NCBI GenBank assembly: GCA_014800605.1
Contig: JAAVFS010000072.1
Coordinates: forward strand, 1-49,065
Length of the DNA: 49,065 bases
Source of the DNA: Bacteroidales bacterium
Lineage (GTDB): Bacteria; Bacteroidota; Bacteroidia; Bacteroidales; Muribaculaceae
Direction of reading: 5' to 3'
The position numbers were made by a program, and so were the translations under genes. A model generated the notes under the pieces. That model made no database searches. It was not told where the DNA came from and saw nothing but the letters and a program-made list of their open reading frames with translations. Of this stretch, positions 7,750 through 17,900 are shown one piece after another. Within the stretch, counting starts at the first letter, position 1; every line of letters starts with the position of its first letter.

Positions 7750-9009
7750 TTACCAGGAGCCGGAGGCGCCCCCGCCGCTGGTGGAGCCTCCACCGAAGCC
7801 CCCACCGAAGCTTCCTCCACCGAATCCTCCACCGCCAAATCCTCGACCGCCGCCCCCTAAGAATATCGGGGGATTGACCACTTTTGCGATCTTGTAAGGC
7901 ACGGAGCGACGATTGCCGCAGTTGAGGCAGTGGTAGTCGCGCTGACCGATCCCTTCAGCTACAGGGGTGGGATGGCGCAGAATACGGTTGGACTGAAGCG
8001 ACTCGGCACGCGCGCCGCAGACGGGACAGGTGGAGAATGTCGAGCGCTTGTTGACGTAGGGGATGATGTCGGTCTCATTGCAGTTGGGGCAGAGCCATAC
8101 GTCGTAGTCGACGGATTTCAGCCGCTCCTCGGTGTCCTGCGCCGGGGTCAGATACTCGTTGTCGGTGACTTCGTCAAGGCGATGCATCCGTGTGCCGCAG
8201 TTGGGGCAGTTGTGGCGCTTCAGACGCAGGTGGCGCAGGATGAGCCATAGGGGGACGAAGGCTATTATCCCGATGCCGAGAGTGAGCGGGATGAGCATCA
8301 TGGCGGGGAGCCACAGGCGGTTGAGACGCGTGTAGCGCTCCACGGAGTCATAGCGTGCCGAGGATATGAGCGTGTAGATCATCCACGCGATCAGCGCAAT
8401 GGTCAGTATTACAGCTAAATATATGTAGTCGCGGAAGAAGGTCTCATTGTCAGAGCTTCCTCCCCGTGAGCGGACAGCCTCGCGGTCGGAGTGGAGGTCG
8501 TCATAGTAGGCCGGGTCAGATACGATTGTGCCGATGGAGGCTATCGCGTCGAGCAGAGCCTTGTCAATGTTGCCTTCGCGCATGGCGGGAGCGATGTCGT
8601 GGCGGATGACAGAGCCGGAGCGACCGTCGGTCATGGCTATCTCCATACCACTGCCGGTACGGATTACGGCTTTGCGGTCGTCGCGCGAGATGAGCAGCAG
8701 CAGACCATTGGAGCGGTCCTTGCGTCCGACGCCCCAGAGCTCGAAGAGCTGCGTGGCATAGTCGTTGGCGTCAATGTCGCTGAGGTCGGGGACGATGACA
8801 GCGCAGATTTCCGTCGTGTTGGCGCGGTTGATCTTGTCAATAGCCTGATTGGCTTGCATGAGTGCCTCGGGGGATAGGAGTCCGGCGGGGTCGCTGACCC
8901 ACTGGTCATAGCGTTGGCGCTGCACGTTGGGGACATCCTCGGGGCGGATGGCTGAAGCTGTGATGCAGATCAGCAAGAGGAGCGGGAGAGTCAGAAGTCG
9001 TTTTATCAT
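7750..9009 (-). CDS. TPM-domain membrane protein with zinc ribbons and Gly-rich tail (YgcG-like)
   Basis: A 419-residue protein of the TPM/YgcG family. A signal peptide (~1-20) precedes the TPM domain (~35-165: VSDPAGLLSP, NTTEICAVIV, RDDRKAVIRTGSGME). Two hydrophobic helices follow at ~190-212 and ~235-258. Then come four CxxC pairs (CPNC, CPNC, CPVC, CLNC) that look like two zinc ribbons, and a Gly/Phe/Ser-rich tail (GFGGGGFGGGSFGGG) ending ASGSW. The tail is typical of the family; the zinc ribbons are less so. TPM proteins have been linked to membrane-protein quality control or phosphatase activity, but the role here is not known. The start overlaps the dgt stop by four bases. Confidence 0.85.
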   Translation of the reverse strand: MIKRLLTLPLLLLICITASAIRPEDVPNVQRQRYDQWVSDPAGLLSPEALMQANQAIDKINRANTTEICAVIVPDLSDIDANDYATQLFELWGVGRKDRSNGLLLLISRDDRKAVIRTGSGMEIAMTDGRSGSVIRHDIAPAMREGNIDKALLDAIASIGTIVSDPAYYDDLHSDREAVRSRGGSSDNETFFRDYIYLAVILTIALIAWMIYTLISSARYDSVERYTRLNRLWLPAMMLIPLTLGIGIIAFVPLWLILRHLRLKRHNCPNCGTRMHRLDEVTDNEYLTPAQDTEERLKSVDYDVWLCPNCNETDIIPYVNKRSTFSTCPVCGARAESLQSNRILRHPTPVAEGIGQRDYHCLNCGNRRSVPYKIAKVVNPPIFLGGGGRGFGGGGFGGGSFGGGFGGGSTSGGGASGSW

Positions 9010-10370
9010 ACTGCGGGTAGACTGGTTCCGTTGAGTTTGCGGTAGAGGTCAAGGGCATAGACGTCGGTCATGGCCGAGACATGGTCAAGCACGGCCTGGA
9101 TGCGGCCATAGAGTGTGGGAGCGGCTACGTCATACTGGCGCGGCACCTTGGCCAGCAGTAGTCGCGAATAGTTGAGGTCGGGGAAGCGGACTGCATGTAT
9201 CAGCTTGTCAAGCAGGAAGTTGATGATGCGGTTGCCGGCCAGCTCGATATCGACTACGTCGCCGGCTGAGTAGAGGCGGTCCCAGGATAGGGCGTTGCAG
9301 GCCTGATAGGCGCGACGCTCGGTCTCGGGTATGGCCTGGATGAGGGTGCCGCGGAAGGTGCCGTCGAGGATCTCGCTTTCATGCGCGACGAAAGCCTCGG
9401 CGCATCGGCTGACGAGCTGAGAGATGACGCATGAGCGCAGGTAGGCTACCTGCTCGTTGGGATCCTCGATGTCGGCGATGGTCTCTTTGTGCCGGGCAAG
9501 CGCTTCGCCTGAGAAGTAATCGAGCAGCAGTGGTATGACCTCTGAGGTGGGGAGTATCTTGAGCTTGTGGGCATCCTCGATGTCCATTATCTCATAGCAG
9601 ATGTCGTCGGCGGCCTCGACTATGTAGACGAGCGGATGGCGGGCATAGCTGACTGTGCCGTCAGGGCGCTCGCGGCGGAGCATGCCGAGGGTGTCGGCGA
9701 TGCGTATGAAGTCGTCCTGCTCGCTGGCGAAGAATCCAAACTTGCCGTTGGGTGAGATGGTCGATTCGTAGGGGTATTTGACGATAGAGGCGAGTGTTGA
9801 GTAGGTCATGCCGAATCCGCCGTGGCGACGTCCCTTGAAGCGATGGGTGAGCACGCGCAGCGAGTTGGCATTGCCTTCGAATGATACCAGGTCGCACCAC
9901 TCGCGCTCGGTCAGGTCGGCGCGAAGCTCTGCGCCCGCACCCTCTGAGAAGAATGTCGAGATGGCTTTCTCGCCCGAGTGGCCGAACGGGGGATTGCCCA
10001 GGTCGTGGGCAAGGCAAGCTGCGGCGACTATCTCGCCGATAGATGTCAGCGCCTCTCCGTCGGGGGTGCCGGCATAGCGTGGAGCGAGCGCATGGCTGAT
10101 CTCGGCTGCTATCGAGCGGCCTACTGAGGAGACTTCGAGGCTGTGGGTCAATCGGTTGTGTACGAAGATACTGCCCGGCAGCGGGAAGACCTGGGTCTTA
10201 TTCTGCAGGCGGCGGAAAGGGGATGAGAAGACGAGGCGGTCATAGTCGCGGCGGAAGTCGCTTCTGACGCCCCCTTTAGTGTCGACCGTGTCTTCATGGC
10301 CGAAGCGCTTGTCATTGATGAGGCGCTCCCAGGTCATGGCCGTGGCGGCTGGCTTACTCGGCGTTTTCAT
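9006..10370 (-). CDS. dgt: dGTP triphosphohydrolase (HD superfamily)
   Basis: A 454-residue dGTPase that in known enzymes hydrolyses dGTP to deoxyguanosine and triphosphate and adjusts dNTP pools. Diagnostic segments are FRRLQNKTQVFPL, the metal-binding histidine in NRLTHSLEV, the HD pair in ACLAHDLGNPPFGHSGE, and the later Asp in EAADDICYEIMDIED. The track start overlaps hflX by 17 bases. An internal ATG at 10337 (MTWERLINDKRFG) lies 16 bases after the hflX stop, matches family N-termini better, and may be the true start. Downstream it overlaps the TPM gene by four bases, so hflX-dgt-TPM look like one operon. Confidence 0.95.
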   Translation of the reverse strand: MKTPSKPAATAMTWERLINDKRFGHEDTVDTKGGVRSDFRRDYDRLVFSSPFRRLQNKTQVFPLPGSIFVHNRLTHSLEVSSVGRSIAAEISHALAPRYAGTPDGEALTSIGEIVAAACLAHDLGNPPFGHSGEKAISTFFSEGAGAELRADLTEREWCDLVSFEGNANSLRVLTHRFKGRRHGGFGMTYSTLASIVKYPYESTISPNGKFGFFASEQDDFIRIADTLGMLRRERPDGTVSYARHPLVYIVEAADDICYEIMDIEDAHKLKILPTSEVIPLLLDYFSGEALARHKETIADIEDPNEQVAYLRSCVISQLVSRCAEAFVAHESEILDGTFRGTLIQAIPETERRAYQACNALSWDRLYSAGDVVDIELAGNRIINFLLDKLIHAVRFPDLNYSRLLLAKVPRQYDVAAPTLYGRIQAVLDHVSAMTDVYALDLYRKLNGTSLPAV

Positions 10371-11583
10371 CTATGTCGTCGTATTTCTGATAGAGGAAGT
10401 CGTTGTAGGGGAAGCGCTGGAGATGTATCTCGCGGGCCTTCTCGTAGAGCAGGTGCTTGAGCTCGTCGATGTTGCGGCCTGTCTTGGCTGAGATGAAGAC
10501 GCAATTGTCGTGCATCTTGGCCATCCATGTCTCCTTGAGCTCCTCGAGCGGGATGTTCTCGCGCTTGCGGGGTGTCAGGTCGTCGGCGTCCTTGGGCTTG
10601 TAGGAGAAAGCGTCGATTTTGTTGAAAACCATAATCATAGGTTTTTCGGCGCTGCCGCAGATGTCGCGGAGGGTCTTGTTGACGACTTCGATCTGCTCTT
10701 CGAAGTTGGGATGGCTGATGTCGACCACATGTACGAGGAGGTCGGCCTCGCGCACTTCGTCGAGGGTCGACTTGAAGGAGTCGACGAGGTGGGTCGGGAG
10801 CTTGCGGATGAAGCCGACGGTGTCGGTCAGCAGGAAGGGAAGGTTGTCGATGATGACCTTGCGTACAGTGGTATCAAGGGTGGCGAAGAGCTTGTTTTCA
10901 GCGAATACTTCGCTCTTGCTCAGCAGGTTCATCAGTGTCGACTTGCCTACGTTGGTATAACCCACGAGGGCTACGCGGGTCAGCTTGCCGCGATTCTTGC
11001 GCTGGATCGACTTCTGCTTGTCGAGGTCGCGGAGCTCGGCTTTGAGGCGGGAGATCTTGTCGAGGATGATGCGTCGGTCTGTCTCGATCTGAGTCTCACC
11101 CGGGCCACGCATGCCGATACCGCCTCGCTGACGCTCAAGGTGGGTCCAGAGTCGGGTGAGTCGCGGCAGCAGGTATTGATATTGAGCGAGTTCTACCTGG
11201 GTGCGGGCGCTCGCTGTCTGGGCTCTGCGGGCGAAGATGTCGAGGATCAGGCTCGTGCGGTCGAGAATCTTGACCTGGAGCTCGCGCTCGATATTGGAGA
11301 CTTGCTTTGTGGTCAGGTCATCGTCGAATATGACCATACCGATTTCATTTTCTTCGATATAGGTCTTGATTTCGTCGAGTTTGCCCTTGCCGACGAATGT
11401 GCGCGGGTTGGGGTAGTCGAGTTTCTGGATGAAGCGTTTGACGGTGACAGCGCCGGCGGTATCGGCGAGGAATGCGAGTTCGTCGAGGTATTCGTTGACT
11501 TTTTCCTCCGACTGGTCGCGTGTGACGAGTCCGACGAGAACGGTGCGTTCGGTGGTTTCCTGACTTATTACAAATTCTTTCAT
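10354..11583 (-). CDS. hflX: Ribosome-associated GTPase HflX
   Basis: A 409-residue GTPase. The N-terminal HflX domain (~20-190) contains NPRTFVGKGKLDEIK and the RGGIGMRGPGETQIETDRR signature. The G domain follows, with G1 GYTNVGKST near 210, G3 DTVGF, G4 NKID and G5 SAKTG. Family knowledge: HflX binds 50S subunits and splits stalled or hibernating 70S ribosomes, notably after heat stress. A 134-base gap separates it from pyrC, and a weak box TAATCTTG lies at 11598-11605, so it may begin its own transcript. Confidence 0.96.
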   Translation of the reverse strand: MKEFVISQETTERTVLVGLVTRDQSEEKVNEYLDELAFLADTAGAVTVKRFIQKLDYPNPRTFVGKGKLDEIKTYIEENEIGMVIFDDDLTTKQVSNIERELQVKILDRTSLILDIFARRAQTASARTQVELAQYQYLLPRLTRLWTHLERQRGGIGMRGPGETQIETDRRIILDKISRLKAELRDLDKQKSIQRKNRGKLTRVALVGYTNVGKSTLMNLLSKSEVFAENKLFATLDTTVRKVIIDNLPFLLTDTVGFIRKLPTHLVDSFKSTLDEVREADLLVHVVDISHPNFEEQIEVVNKTLRDICGSAEKPMIMVFNKIDAFSYKPKDADDLTPRKRENIPLEELKETWMAKMHDNCVFISAKTGRNIDELKHLLYEKAREIHLQRFPYNDFLYQKYDDIDENAE

Positions 11584-11717
11584 TAGGCGAAAGTCTACAA
11601 GATTAAACGTTATGAGTTAAAAGCGGGAGTCGCTGAAGGCGCTCTAAGAGATGTTAGACGTCGAACCGTTATCAGTTCTATATTTAAACGCTTATCGGGG
11701 GCAAAAAGATGTGTCGG

Positions 11718-13055
11718 TTATTTGGATGAGTTGAGAAATCTCAGCGGAGCGGCCGATGAGCGGTGGGCTACGGAGCCGTTGTCAAAAGCCTTTTTGCCGT
11801 TGACCCAGGTGGTGATGACCTTGTAGTGGGTCTGCATCCCGGCGTAGGGGGTCCAGCCGCATTTAGAGATGACGTCGGCATCGGTGATGGTGATCGGCTC
11901 GCGGAGACGTCTGACTCTGACGATGTCGGCATGGAATCCGGCCAGGAGAAATCCGCGGTTGGCGATGCCGAAGATGCGTGCCGGATTCTCGCTCATCAGC
12001 GCGGCTACGCGCTCGGGGCGGCCGTCGAGGAGCTCGAGCATCACCGGCAGGGAGAATTGTATGCCGGGCATGCCTGAGGCGGCTGTCAGCAGGTCCCCCT
12101 CCTTGTCGGCGGGGAGATGTGGCGCATGGTCGGTGGCAATGGTGTCGATGGTGCCGTCGGCAACACCGCGCACGAGGGCGATGCGGTCGGCCTGCGACTT
12201 GATGGACGGGTTGCATTTGATTCGGCTGCCGAGGCGGTCCATGTCGGCGTCGGTGAAGAGCAGATAGTGGGGGCAGGTCTCGGCGGTGATGTTGCGGTCG
12301 CCGCCGAGGAGGGTGAGTTCCTCGGCCGTGGAGAGGTGGAGCAGGTGGAGCCGGGTGCCGTAGCGGCGTGCGAGCTCGATGGCGCGGCGCGAAGCCTTGA
12401 CGCACGCCTCGGCGGGACGGAGCGACGAGTGGAGCCGGACAGGGAGCGGACGCCCGGCGGCCAGGTCGGTGAGCTCCTGACGGCGTCGGTTGATAGTCTC
12501 CTCATCCTCAGCGTGTACGGCTATGATGGCCGGGGCGGAGGCAAAGAGCTGCTCGAGTGTGGAGGCATTGTCGACGAGCATATTGCCGGTCGAGGAGCCC
12601 AGGAAGAGCTTGATGCCGGGGACGCGGGTATAGTCCACGGTCAGGAGGGTCGGGAGATTGTCATTGGTAGCCGCTATGAAGAAGGCATAGTTGGCCATCG
12701 AGACCTCTGCGGCGCGCTCCATCTTGGCTTCCCAGTCGGCCGTGGTCACAGTGGCCGGTCGGGTATTTGGCATGTCGATATAGGATGTCACTCCTCCGGC
12801 CACTGCGGCACGGCTCTCCGAGGCGATGTCGCCCTTGGCTGTGAGCCCCGGGTCACGGAAGTGGACGTGAGTGTCGATGGCGCCGGGCATCAGCATGTCG
12901 CCCTCGCAGTCGATGGCTTCGTCGGCCAGTCGGGAGAGCTCTCCGGGAACCGGACCCGCGCCTATGGCTGCGATATGTGCGTCTTTGATGAGGATGTAGC
13001 CGTCAGAGCATTCGGCGCCGGTGACTATTTTTGCGTTATGTAATAATGTGAGCAT
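11718..13055 (-). CDS. pyrC: Dihydroorotase
   Basis: A 445-residue amidohydrolase that cyclises carbamoyl-aspartate to dihydroorotate, the third step of pyrimidine synthesis. Metal and substrate motifs of the longer (type I) dihydroorotases are present: AIDTHVHFRDPG near 60, SYIDMPNTRP, AVHAEDEE, LHLLHLSTAEE and ATDHAPH. Its start lies seven bases after the glycosyltransferase stop, so it is probably the last gene of the rex-FAH-porU-yeiH-GT-pyrC run. Confidence 0.95.
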   Translation of the reverse strand: MLTLLHNAKIVTGAECSDGYILIKDAHIAAIGAGPVPGELSRLADEAIDCEGDMLMPGAIDTHVHFRDPGLTAKGDIASESRAAVAGGVTSYIDMPNTRPATVTTADWEAKMERAAEVSMANYAFFIAATNDNLPTLLTVDYTRVPGIKLFLGSSTGNMLVDNASTLEQLFASAPAIIAVHAEDEETINRRRQELTDLAAGRPLPVRLHSSLRPAEACVKASRRAIELARRYGTRLHLLHLSTAEELTLLGGDRNITAETCPHYLLFTDADMDRLGSRIKCNPSIKSQADRIALVRGVADGTIDTIATDHAPHLPADKEGDLLTAASGMPGIQFSLPVMLELLDGRPERVAALMSENPARIFGIANRGFLLAGFHADIVRVRRLREPITITDADVISKCGWTPYAGMQTHYKVITTWVNGKKAFDNGSVAHRSSAAPLRFLNSSK

Positions 13056-13062
13056 GGAGGGG

Positions 13063-13827
13063 TTATTCTACAGGTTTAGGGTATTTGCGAAACCAGCTTG
13101 ACATCTTCAGTTTCAGCACTCCGAAGACGGCCTCACCAAAGATGCCGCTGCTCATCTTGCTCTGCCCGAGGACGCGATTGACAAAGATGATGGGGACCTC
13201 GACTACCTTGAATCCGCATTTATGGGCGGTAAACTTCATCTCGATCTGGAATGCGTAGCCTTTGAAGCGTATCTTGTCGAGTTCGATAGTGGCGAGGACG
13301 CGGCGGCGATAGCAGACAAACCCGGCGGTGGTGTCGCGCACCTTCATGCGGGTGACCATGCGCACATATTTCGATGCGTAGTAGCTCATGAGCACACGTC
13401 CCATCGGCCAGTTGACGACATTGACTCCCGTGATATAGCGCGAGCCGATGGCAAGGTCGGCTCCATCTTCTGAGCAGGCCTTGTAGAGTGCCATCAGGTC
13501 GTTGGGGTTGTGGGAGAAGTCGGCGTCCATCTCAAATATATACTCGTAGCCGGCGTCGAGGGCGTAGTGGAATCCGGCGATATAGGCTGTGCCGAGTCCG
13601 AGCTTGCCTTCGCGCTCGATGATGTCGACGCGGCCCGGATAGAGCTGCATCCGGCCTTTGACGATGCCGGCTGTTCCGTCGGGTGATCCATCGTCGATTA
13701 CGAGGACATTCATGGGGTGTGGCAGAGCCATGACGGCGTCGATGATAGCCGCAGCATTTTCGCACTCGTTGTACATCGGGATGATGACAAGACAATCGGA
13801 GGAGGGTGTGGGGCGCGTCGTAGTCAT
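13063..13827 (-). CDS. Polyprenol monophosphomannose synthase-like glycosyltransferase (GT2)
   Basis: A 254-residue GT-A enzyme of the DPM1 branch. CLVIIPMYNE opens the fold, DDGSPDGTAGIV is the nucleotide-binding segment, EMDADFSHNP near 97-101 carries the metal-binding D-x-D, and TTAGFVCYRR is the acceptor-loop motif of DPM synthases. There are no C-terminal membrane helices, so it is a soluble-type DPM that would act at the inner face of the cytoplasmic membrane, moving mannose or another hexose to undecaprenyl-phosphate. The sugar cannot be read from sequence. It could feed protein O-glycosylation, common in Bacteroidales; that link is inference. Confidence 0.9.
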   Translation of the reverse strand: MTTTRPTPSSDCLVIIPMYNECENAAAIIDAVMALPHPMNVLVIDDGSPDGTAGIVKGRMQLYPGRVDIIEREGKLGLGTAYIAGFHYALDAGYEYIFEMDADFSHNPNDLMALYKACSEDGADLAIGSRYITGVNVVNWPMGRVLMSYYASKYVRMVTRMKVRDTTAGFVCYRRRVLATIELDKIRFKGYAFQIEMKFTAHKCGFKVVEVPIIFVNRVLGQSKMSSGIFGEAVFGVLKLKMSSWFRKYPKPVE

Positions 13828-13866
13828 GAGTGGAGTTTATAGTGATTGTATCTGATTAATAGATGA

Positions 13867-14934
13867 TTAAAGTAGGGCGGGCGCGAGGTAGCGGGCAAGG
13901 AGGTAGCCGCCGCCAAGGAGCCATATATAAATAATGAATGCGAGTACAAAAGGTTTGGCACCGGCTTTCTTGAATTTGTCGATCGAGGTCTCGGCGCCGA
14001 GTGCGGCCATCGCCATGGTCAGCAGGAAGGTGTCGACATAGTTGATCACGTCGACTACGCTTTCAGGGAGGCCGCAGGGGGTGGAGAGGGTATTGAGGTA
14101 GGTGGAGAGGGAGTTGATGGCTATCACCAGGAGGAAGCCGAAGGCAAACCATGGGATGGCAACCCGGCCTTTGCCGGCATTTCCGCCATCGGCTTTGGGG
14201 CGGCGGGCTGCCCAGACGCCGAGGATCAGCAGGACGGGAACGAGCATCATCACGCGTATCATCTTGACGATGACGGTGGTAGAGGCGATGTCATCGCCCA
14301 TGGCATTGCCGGCACCGACGGCGTGGGCCACTTCGTGAAGGGTCGAACCGCCGTAGATGCCCATCTCGGTGGGGGTCAGATGGAGGGCACCGGTGCGATA
14401 GAGGATGGGGTAGATAAACATTGACAGGGTTCCGAAGATCACCACGGTAGCAACGGCGACGGCTGTCTTGTAGGGCTTGGTGCGGAGGGTGGCTTCAGCG
14501 CCGAGTACGGCGGCTGCACCGCAGATGCCGCTGCCGACGGAGGTCAGCATGGCTGTCTCGCGGTCCATCTTGAGGAGCCGGCTGCCGATGAGATAGCCGC
14601 CGATGATGGTGACGGTCACGATGATGGCATCAATAGCTATTCCGGCCACGCCGACGGCTGCAATATCCTGAAATGTAAGGCGGAAGCCGTAGAATATGAT
14701 ACCGATACGCAGCAGGCGCTTGGAGCAGAACTGGATGCCGGGGACCCATGTCTCGGGCAGGTGATTGCGCAGGGAGTTGGCGTAGAGCATGCCGAGGATG
14801 ATGCCGATGATCATCGGGCTGAATGATATGTCGGTAAAGAATTTTGCGCTACCGATATAGAAGGCTGCACATGCGAAGAGGGCGATGAGCAGAATGCCGT
14901 GGAGCATGCTGCTGCGTTGGTCTGATAGCTTCAT
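13867..14934 (-). CDS. YeiH/UPF0324 family membrane transporter
   Basis: A 355-residue integral membrane protein with about ten hydrophobic helices. Family landmarks are SPMIIGIILGMLYANS, the glycine-rich SVGSGICGAAAVLGAE, STLHEVAHAVGAGNAMG and AMAALGAETSIDKFKK. UPF0324/YeiH proteins are annotated as putative sulfate or sulfonate exporters, but the substrate is poorly established. It lies 35 bases after porU and 39 before the glycosyltransferase. Confidence 0.9.
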   Translation of the reverse strand: MKLSDQRSSMLHGILLIALFACAAFYIGSAKFFTDISFSPMIIGIILGMLYANSLRNHLPETWVPGIQFCSKRLLRIGIIFYGFRLTFQDIAAVGVAGIAIDAIIVTVTIIGGYLIGSRLLKMDRETAMLTSVGSGICGAAAVLGAEATLRTKPYKTAVAVATVVIFGTLSMFIYPILYRTGALHLTPTEMGIYGGSTLHEVAHAVGAGNAMGDDIASTTVIVKMIRVMMLVPVLLILGVWAARRPKADGGNAGKGRVAIPWFAFGFLLVIAINSLSTYLNTLSTPCGLPESVVDVINYVDTFLLTMAMAALGAETSIDKFKKAGAKPFVLAFIIYIWLLGGGYLLARYLAPALL

Positions 14935-14969
14935 TGTGGGTGGTTATGAGTCTGTTATGTGGTTATGAG

Positions 14970-17900
14970 TTATTTGATTACTACTATTTCGGCCGGGGTG
15001 GCATTGCCGACAGTGCGGTCATGTGTGAGCCACGCATGGATGGTGTAGTGTCCGTCGGCGACGGGTTGACCCTCGGCGTCGCAGCAGTCCCAGACGAAGG
15101 GGAATGTAGGGTCGGTGACTGTCTTGACTGTGTTGCCGTGGCGGTCTATGATGGAGAGTCGACCCCCGGGTTCAGTCGGGAAATCGTGGCTGAGGTCGAT
15201 GGTCACGTTTTCGGAGGCTACGGGGCGGTCGGCGGTGAGGGTGCCGGTCCGGATGTCGCTGACTACGTTGAAGCGGAATGAGGCTTTGGCGGAGCGTCCC
15301 GAATTGTCAGCGATGTAGAGCGTGGCGGTGTGGCGTCCCGGGGCGAGGGGCTCCGGCGTGAAGTCGAGGGATCCTGAGCCGTCGCTGCCGCAGGAGGCTA
15401 TGGAGCTGAGCGATGTGCGCCTACCGTCGATTGCGATATAGGAGGTGCCGGCCACTCCGAGCTTGGAGAGCGAGTAGGGGGTGAGCCACTCGGCATGGAG
15501 CGATGGGCGGGAGTCGGTGGCGACTCCATCGGCGCTCTCTGTGCCGTCGATGCTGAAGAGGGTGATTGAGGGGGCTTCAGGGAGTGACGGCGAGTCAGGG
15601 AGCGATGTGTCGATGGTCACATCGCTGAGGGTTATGGCGGCGAGGTCGTGAGAGTTGTCGCGGAAGGCTGCGAGATGGAGCTCAAAGCCTGGCCCGGGAT
15701 CTTTGACGACTGGCATGTCGAAGTTGAAGTCAAACTGTCCGTCGGTGACGGTTGCTCTGACGGTAGCCAGCAGCTGGCCGTCGTTGGGCACGGCGCGGAG
15801 TGTGTCAGACGACGCATGTTGCTGAGTAGTAATCATCTTCATCGGGGCATACAGGTCGGCGATCAGGGTGCCGTTGAAGTCGCGGTCGATGGAGCCGTCG
15901 GGACGGCATACCGTGCCTGAGATGCGATTGTCGGATGCGAGAGGGGTCAGAGTCAGCGATTTGCTTTCAGTCGTTAAGGTATGGGTATAGGTGTAGACCG
16001 GTAGCGAAGGGTCGCCAATGTAGCTGTAGCAGAGGGTATTGAAGATGTATTCGTCAGATTTGTCGCTTTTTATTTTGTTGTAGGCGAGGCGGAAGACGTC
16101 GCCAAGCGTTGAGGTGGGATCGGCTGAGAAATAGTTTTCGATCACAGCGAGGTGGAGGTGCTGGTTGTAGGACATGTTGACCTCGCGGCAGGAGGCGACG
16201 GCGGCTATTGCTCCGCCATCGGGGTTGAGGACGAAGGAGTGGCCGATGCCCTGGCGACCCAGATCGAACGGATAGGAGTCGCAGGTGGCGAGCATGACGA
16301 ATGGCAGGTCGGTGATGGGGGTCGAGGCTATCAGGCGACGGTTCCAGAGCGGGGCTGAGCCTATGGATACCTCGTTGCCGTGGCCGCAATAGGTCATGAG
16401 GCCGACGCCGGCGCGGAGCTGATCGGCTATGAGCTGATTGTGGATCTTTGGGTTGTTGTCTTTGTAGAAGTAAGACTGGTCGTAGTCGCGGAAGATGTGT
16501 GTCCCTGGGGCTACGGAGTCGATGAACTGGCCGATCTCAATGGCCTGAAGGGTGTGGCCGCTCTTGTTGCCTCGGTCGCTGACGGAGATTACCCGCGAGC
16601 GGACATCCGTCTTGGCCGGACAGGTCAGATAGCGCTCGACTTTCCGGATATAGGCGGATGCTTCAGCGCTGTTGGAGGCCGGGATTCGCCCGACGTTGAC
16701 ATCCATGGCTGAGGACATCGGCGACATGGAGCCGTCGGCCATCACGCCGTAGAAGCTGTCGGTGCTGTAGGCTTGAGCCTTATTGAACTGATTGCTAATG
16801 TCTTCTGTGGGAAATGTCGGCAGATACGTGGAGATGTCGGGGACGAAGGTGGCGTCAATGCCGCGAGGGTTGACGTAGCTCGTGCCGAGCAGGATGATGT
16901 CGTGCAGCTTGCCTGGCCGGCGGTCGTAGAGCATCTTGGCAAAGCGGCGGATGGCGTCGGCCGAGGGGGTGCCGGAGGAGAATTCGTTGAAAATGGAGAT
17001 ATGGTCGGCCACAAGGACGTCCAGCTGCTGGTGGGTGCGGTGGAGCCGTGCGAGCTTTTCAGCTTCCACCAACAGTGCAGGGGTGGTGACGATGAGCAGG
17101 TCGGGGGTGGCCGCGGAGTGTAAATCGGAGTTGGCCGTTTCGCCGATGATTTCGACGCTGTTGAGCTGATAGTCAGGCTTGAATGCTATGAATCGACTCA
17201 GCGATCCGGCGCCGCGAGCCGTTTTGTTGATGGCTATGGCCGACGACTCGCTGTCGGCGTTGACGGCGAGTCTGACGGGGGCCGAGGCTGTCGTCAGATC
17301 CCAGACTTCGAGGGGAGCAGAGGTGGTGACATTGGTGAAGCGCAACGGCTCGCCGGCGCCCATCTTGCCTACGTTGTAGAATATCATCTGCGACTGATCG
17401 TCGGTGAAGTCGGTCAGCCGGTAAAAGAGCATAGCGAAATAGTTGGCCGCGGCGAAGTCGAAGTCGTCGGTGCGCACTGTCAGGGCGACTTCGGCCTGAC
17501 AGTCGGAGGTGAGCTGCTGTACGGTCGCTTTGTCGTCGAAACTGTAGGTATAGAGCTTTGTCGACTCGCTCTTGACCGAGGATGTGTTGATGGCGTTCGG
17601 ATAGCTGAACGAAATCTTGCCTCCTTCGGTGGAATTAGCTGCTGCGTAGCTTACGTGGTAGGAGGGTAGTTGGGTCGGATCGGGGCGCATGACCTCGAAT
17701 GAGTGGGTGAGGCGGTGGCGGGGGAGTGTCGAGAGGTTTTCGCTCAGGATGATAGTGCCGAATCCTGTGTGGTAGCGGTCCATGTATTTGTGCATCAGCA
17801 GGGTGAGGACCGACCTGCGCGGCTCTCCCGGGGCCGGGGGAGTGGTGTCTGTCTGCGGGCGGACGGGAGAGTCGGTCTCATGCAGGAAGTAGTAGCCGTA

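Noticed and set aside
10510-11586. Long plus-strand ORF (358 aa) opposite hflX
   Set aside because: It is antisense to a well-supported HflX gene, is acidic and low-complexity, and exists because the real gene's codons lack the reverse-strand stops.
12117-13043. Plus-strand ORF (308 aa) opposite pyrC
   Set aside because: Shadow of the dihydroorotase gene; Gly/Val/Glu-rich with no recognisable motif.
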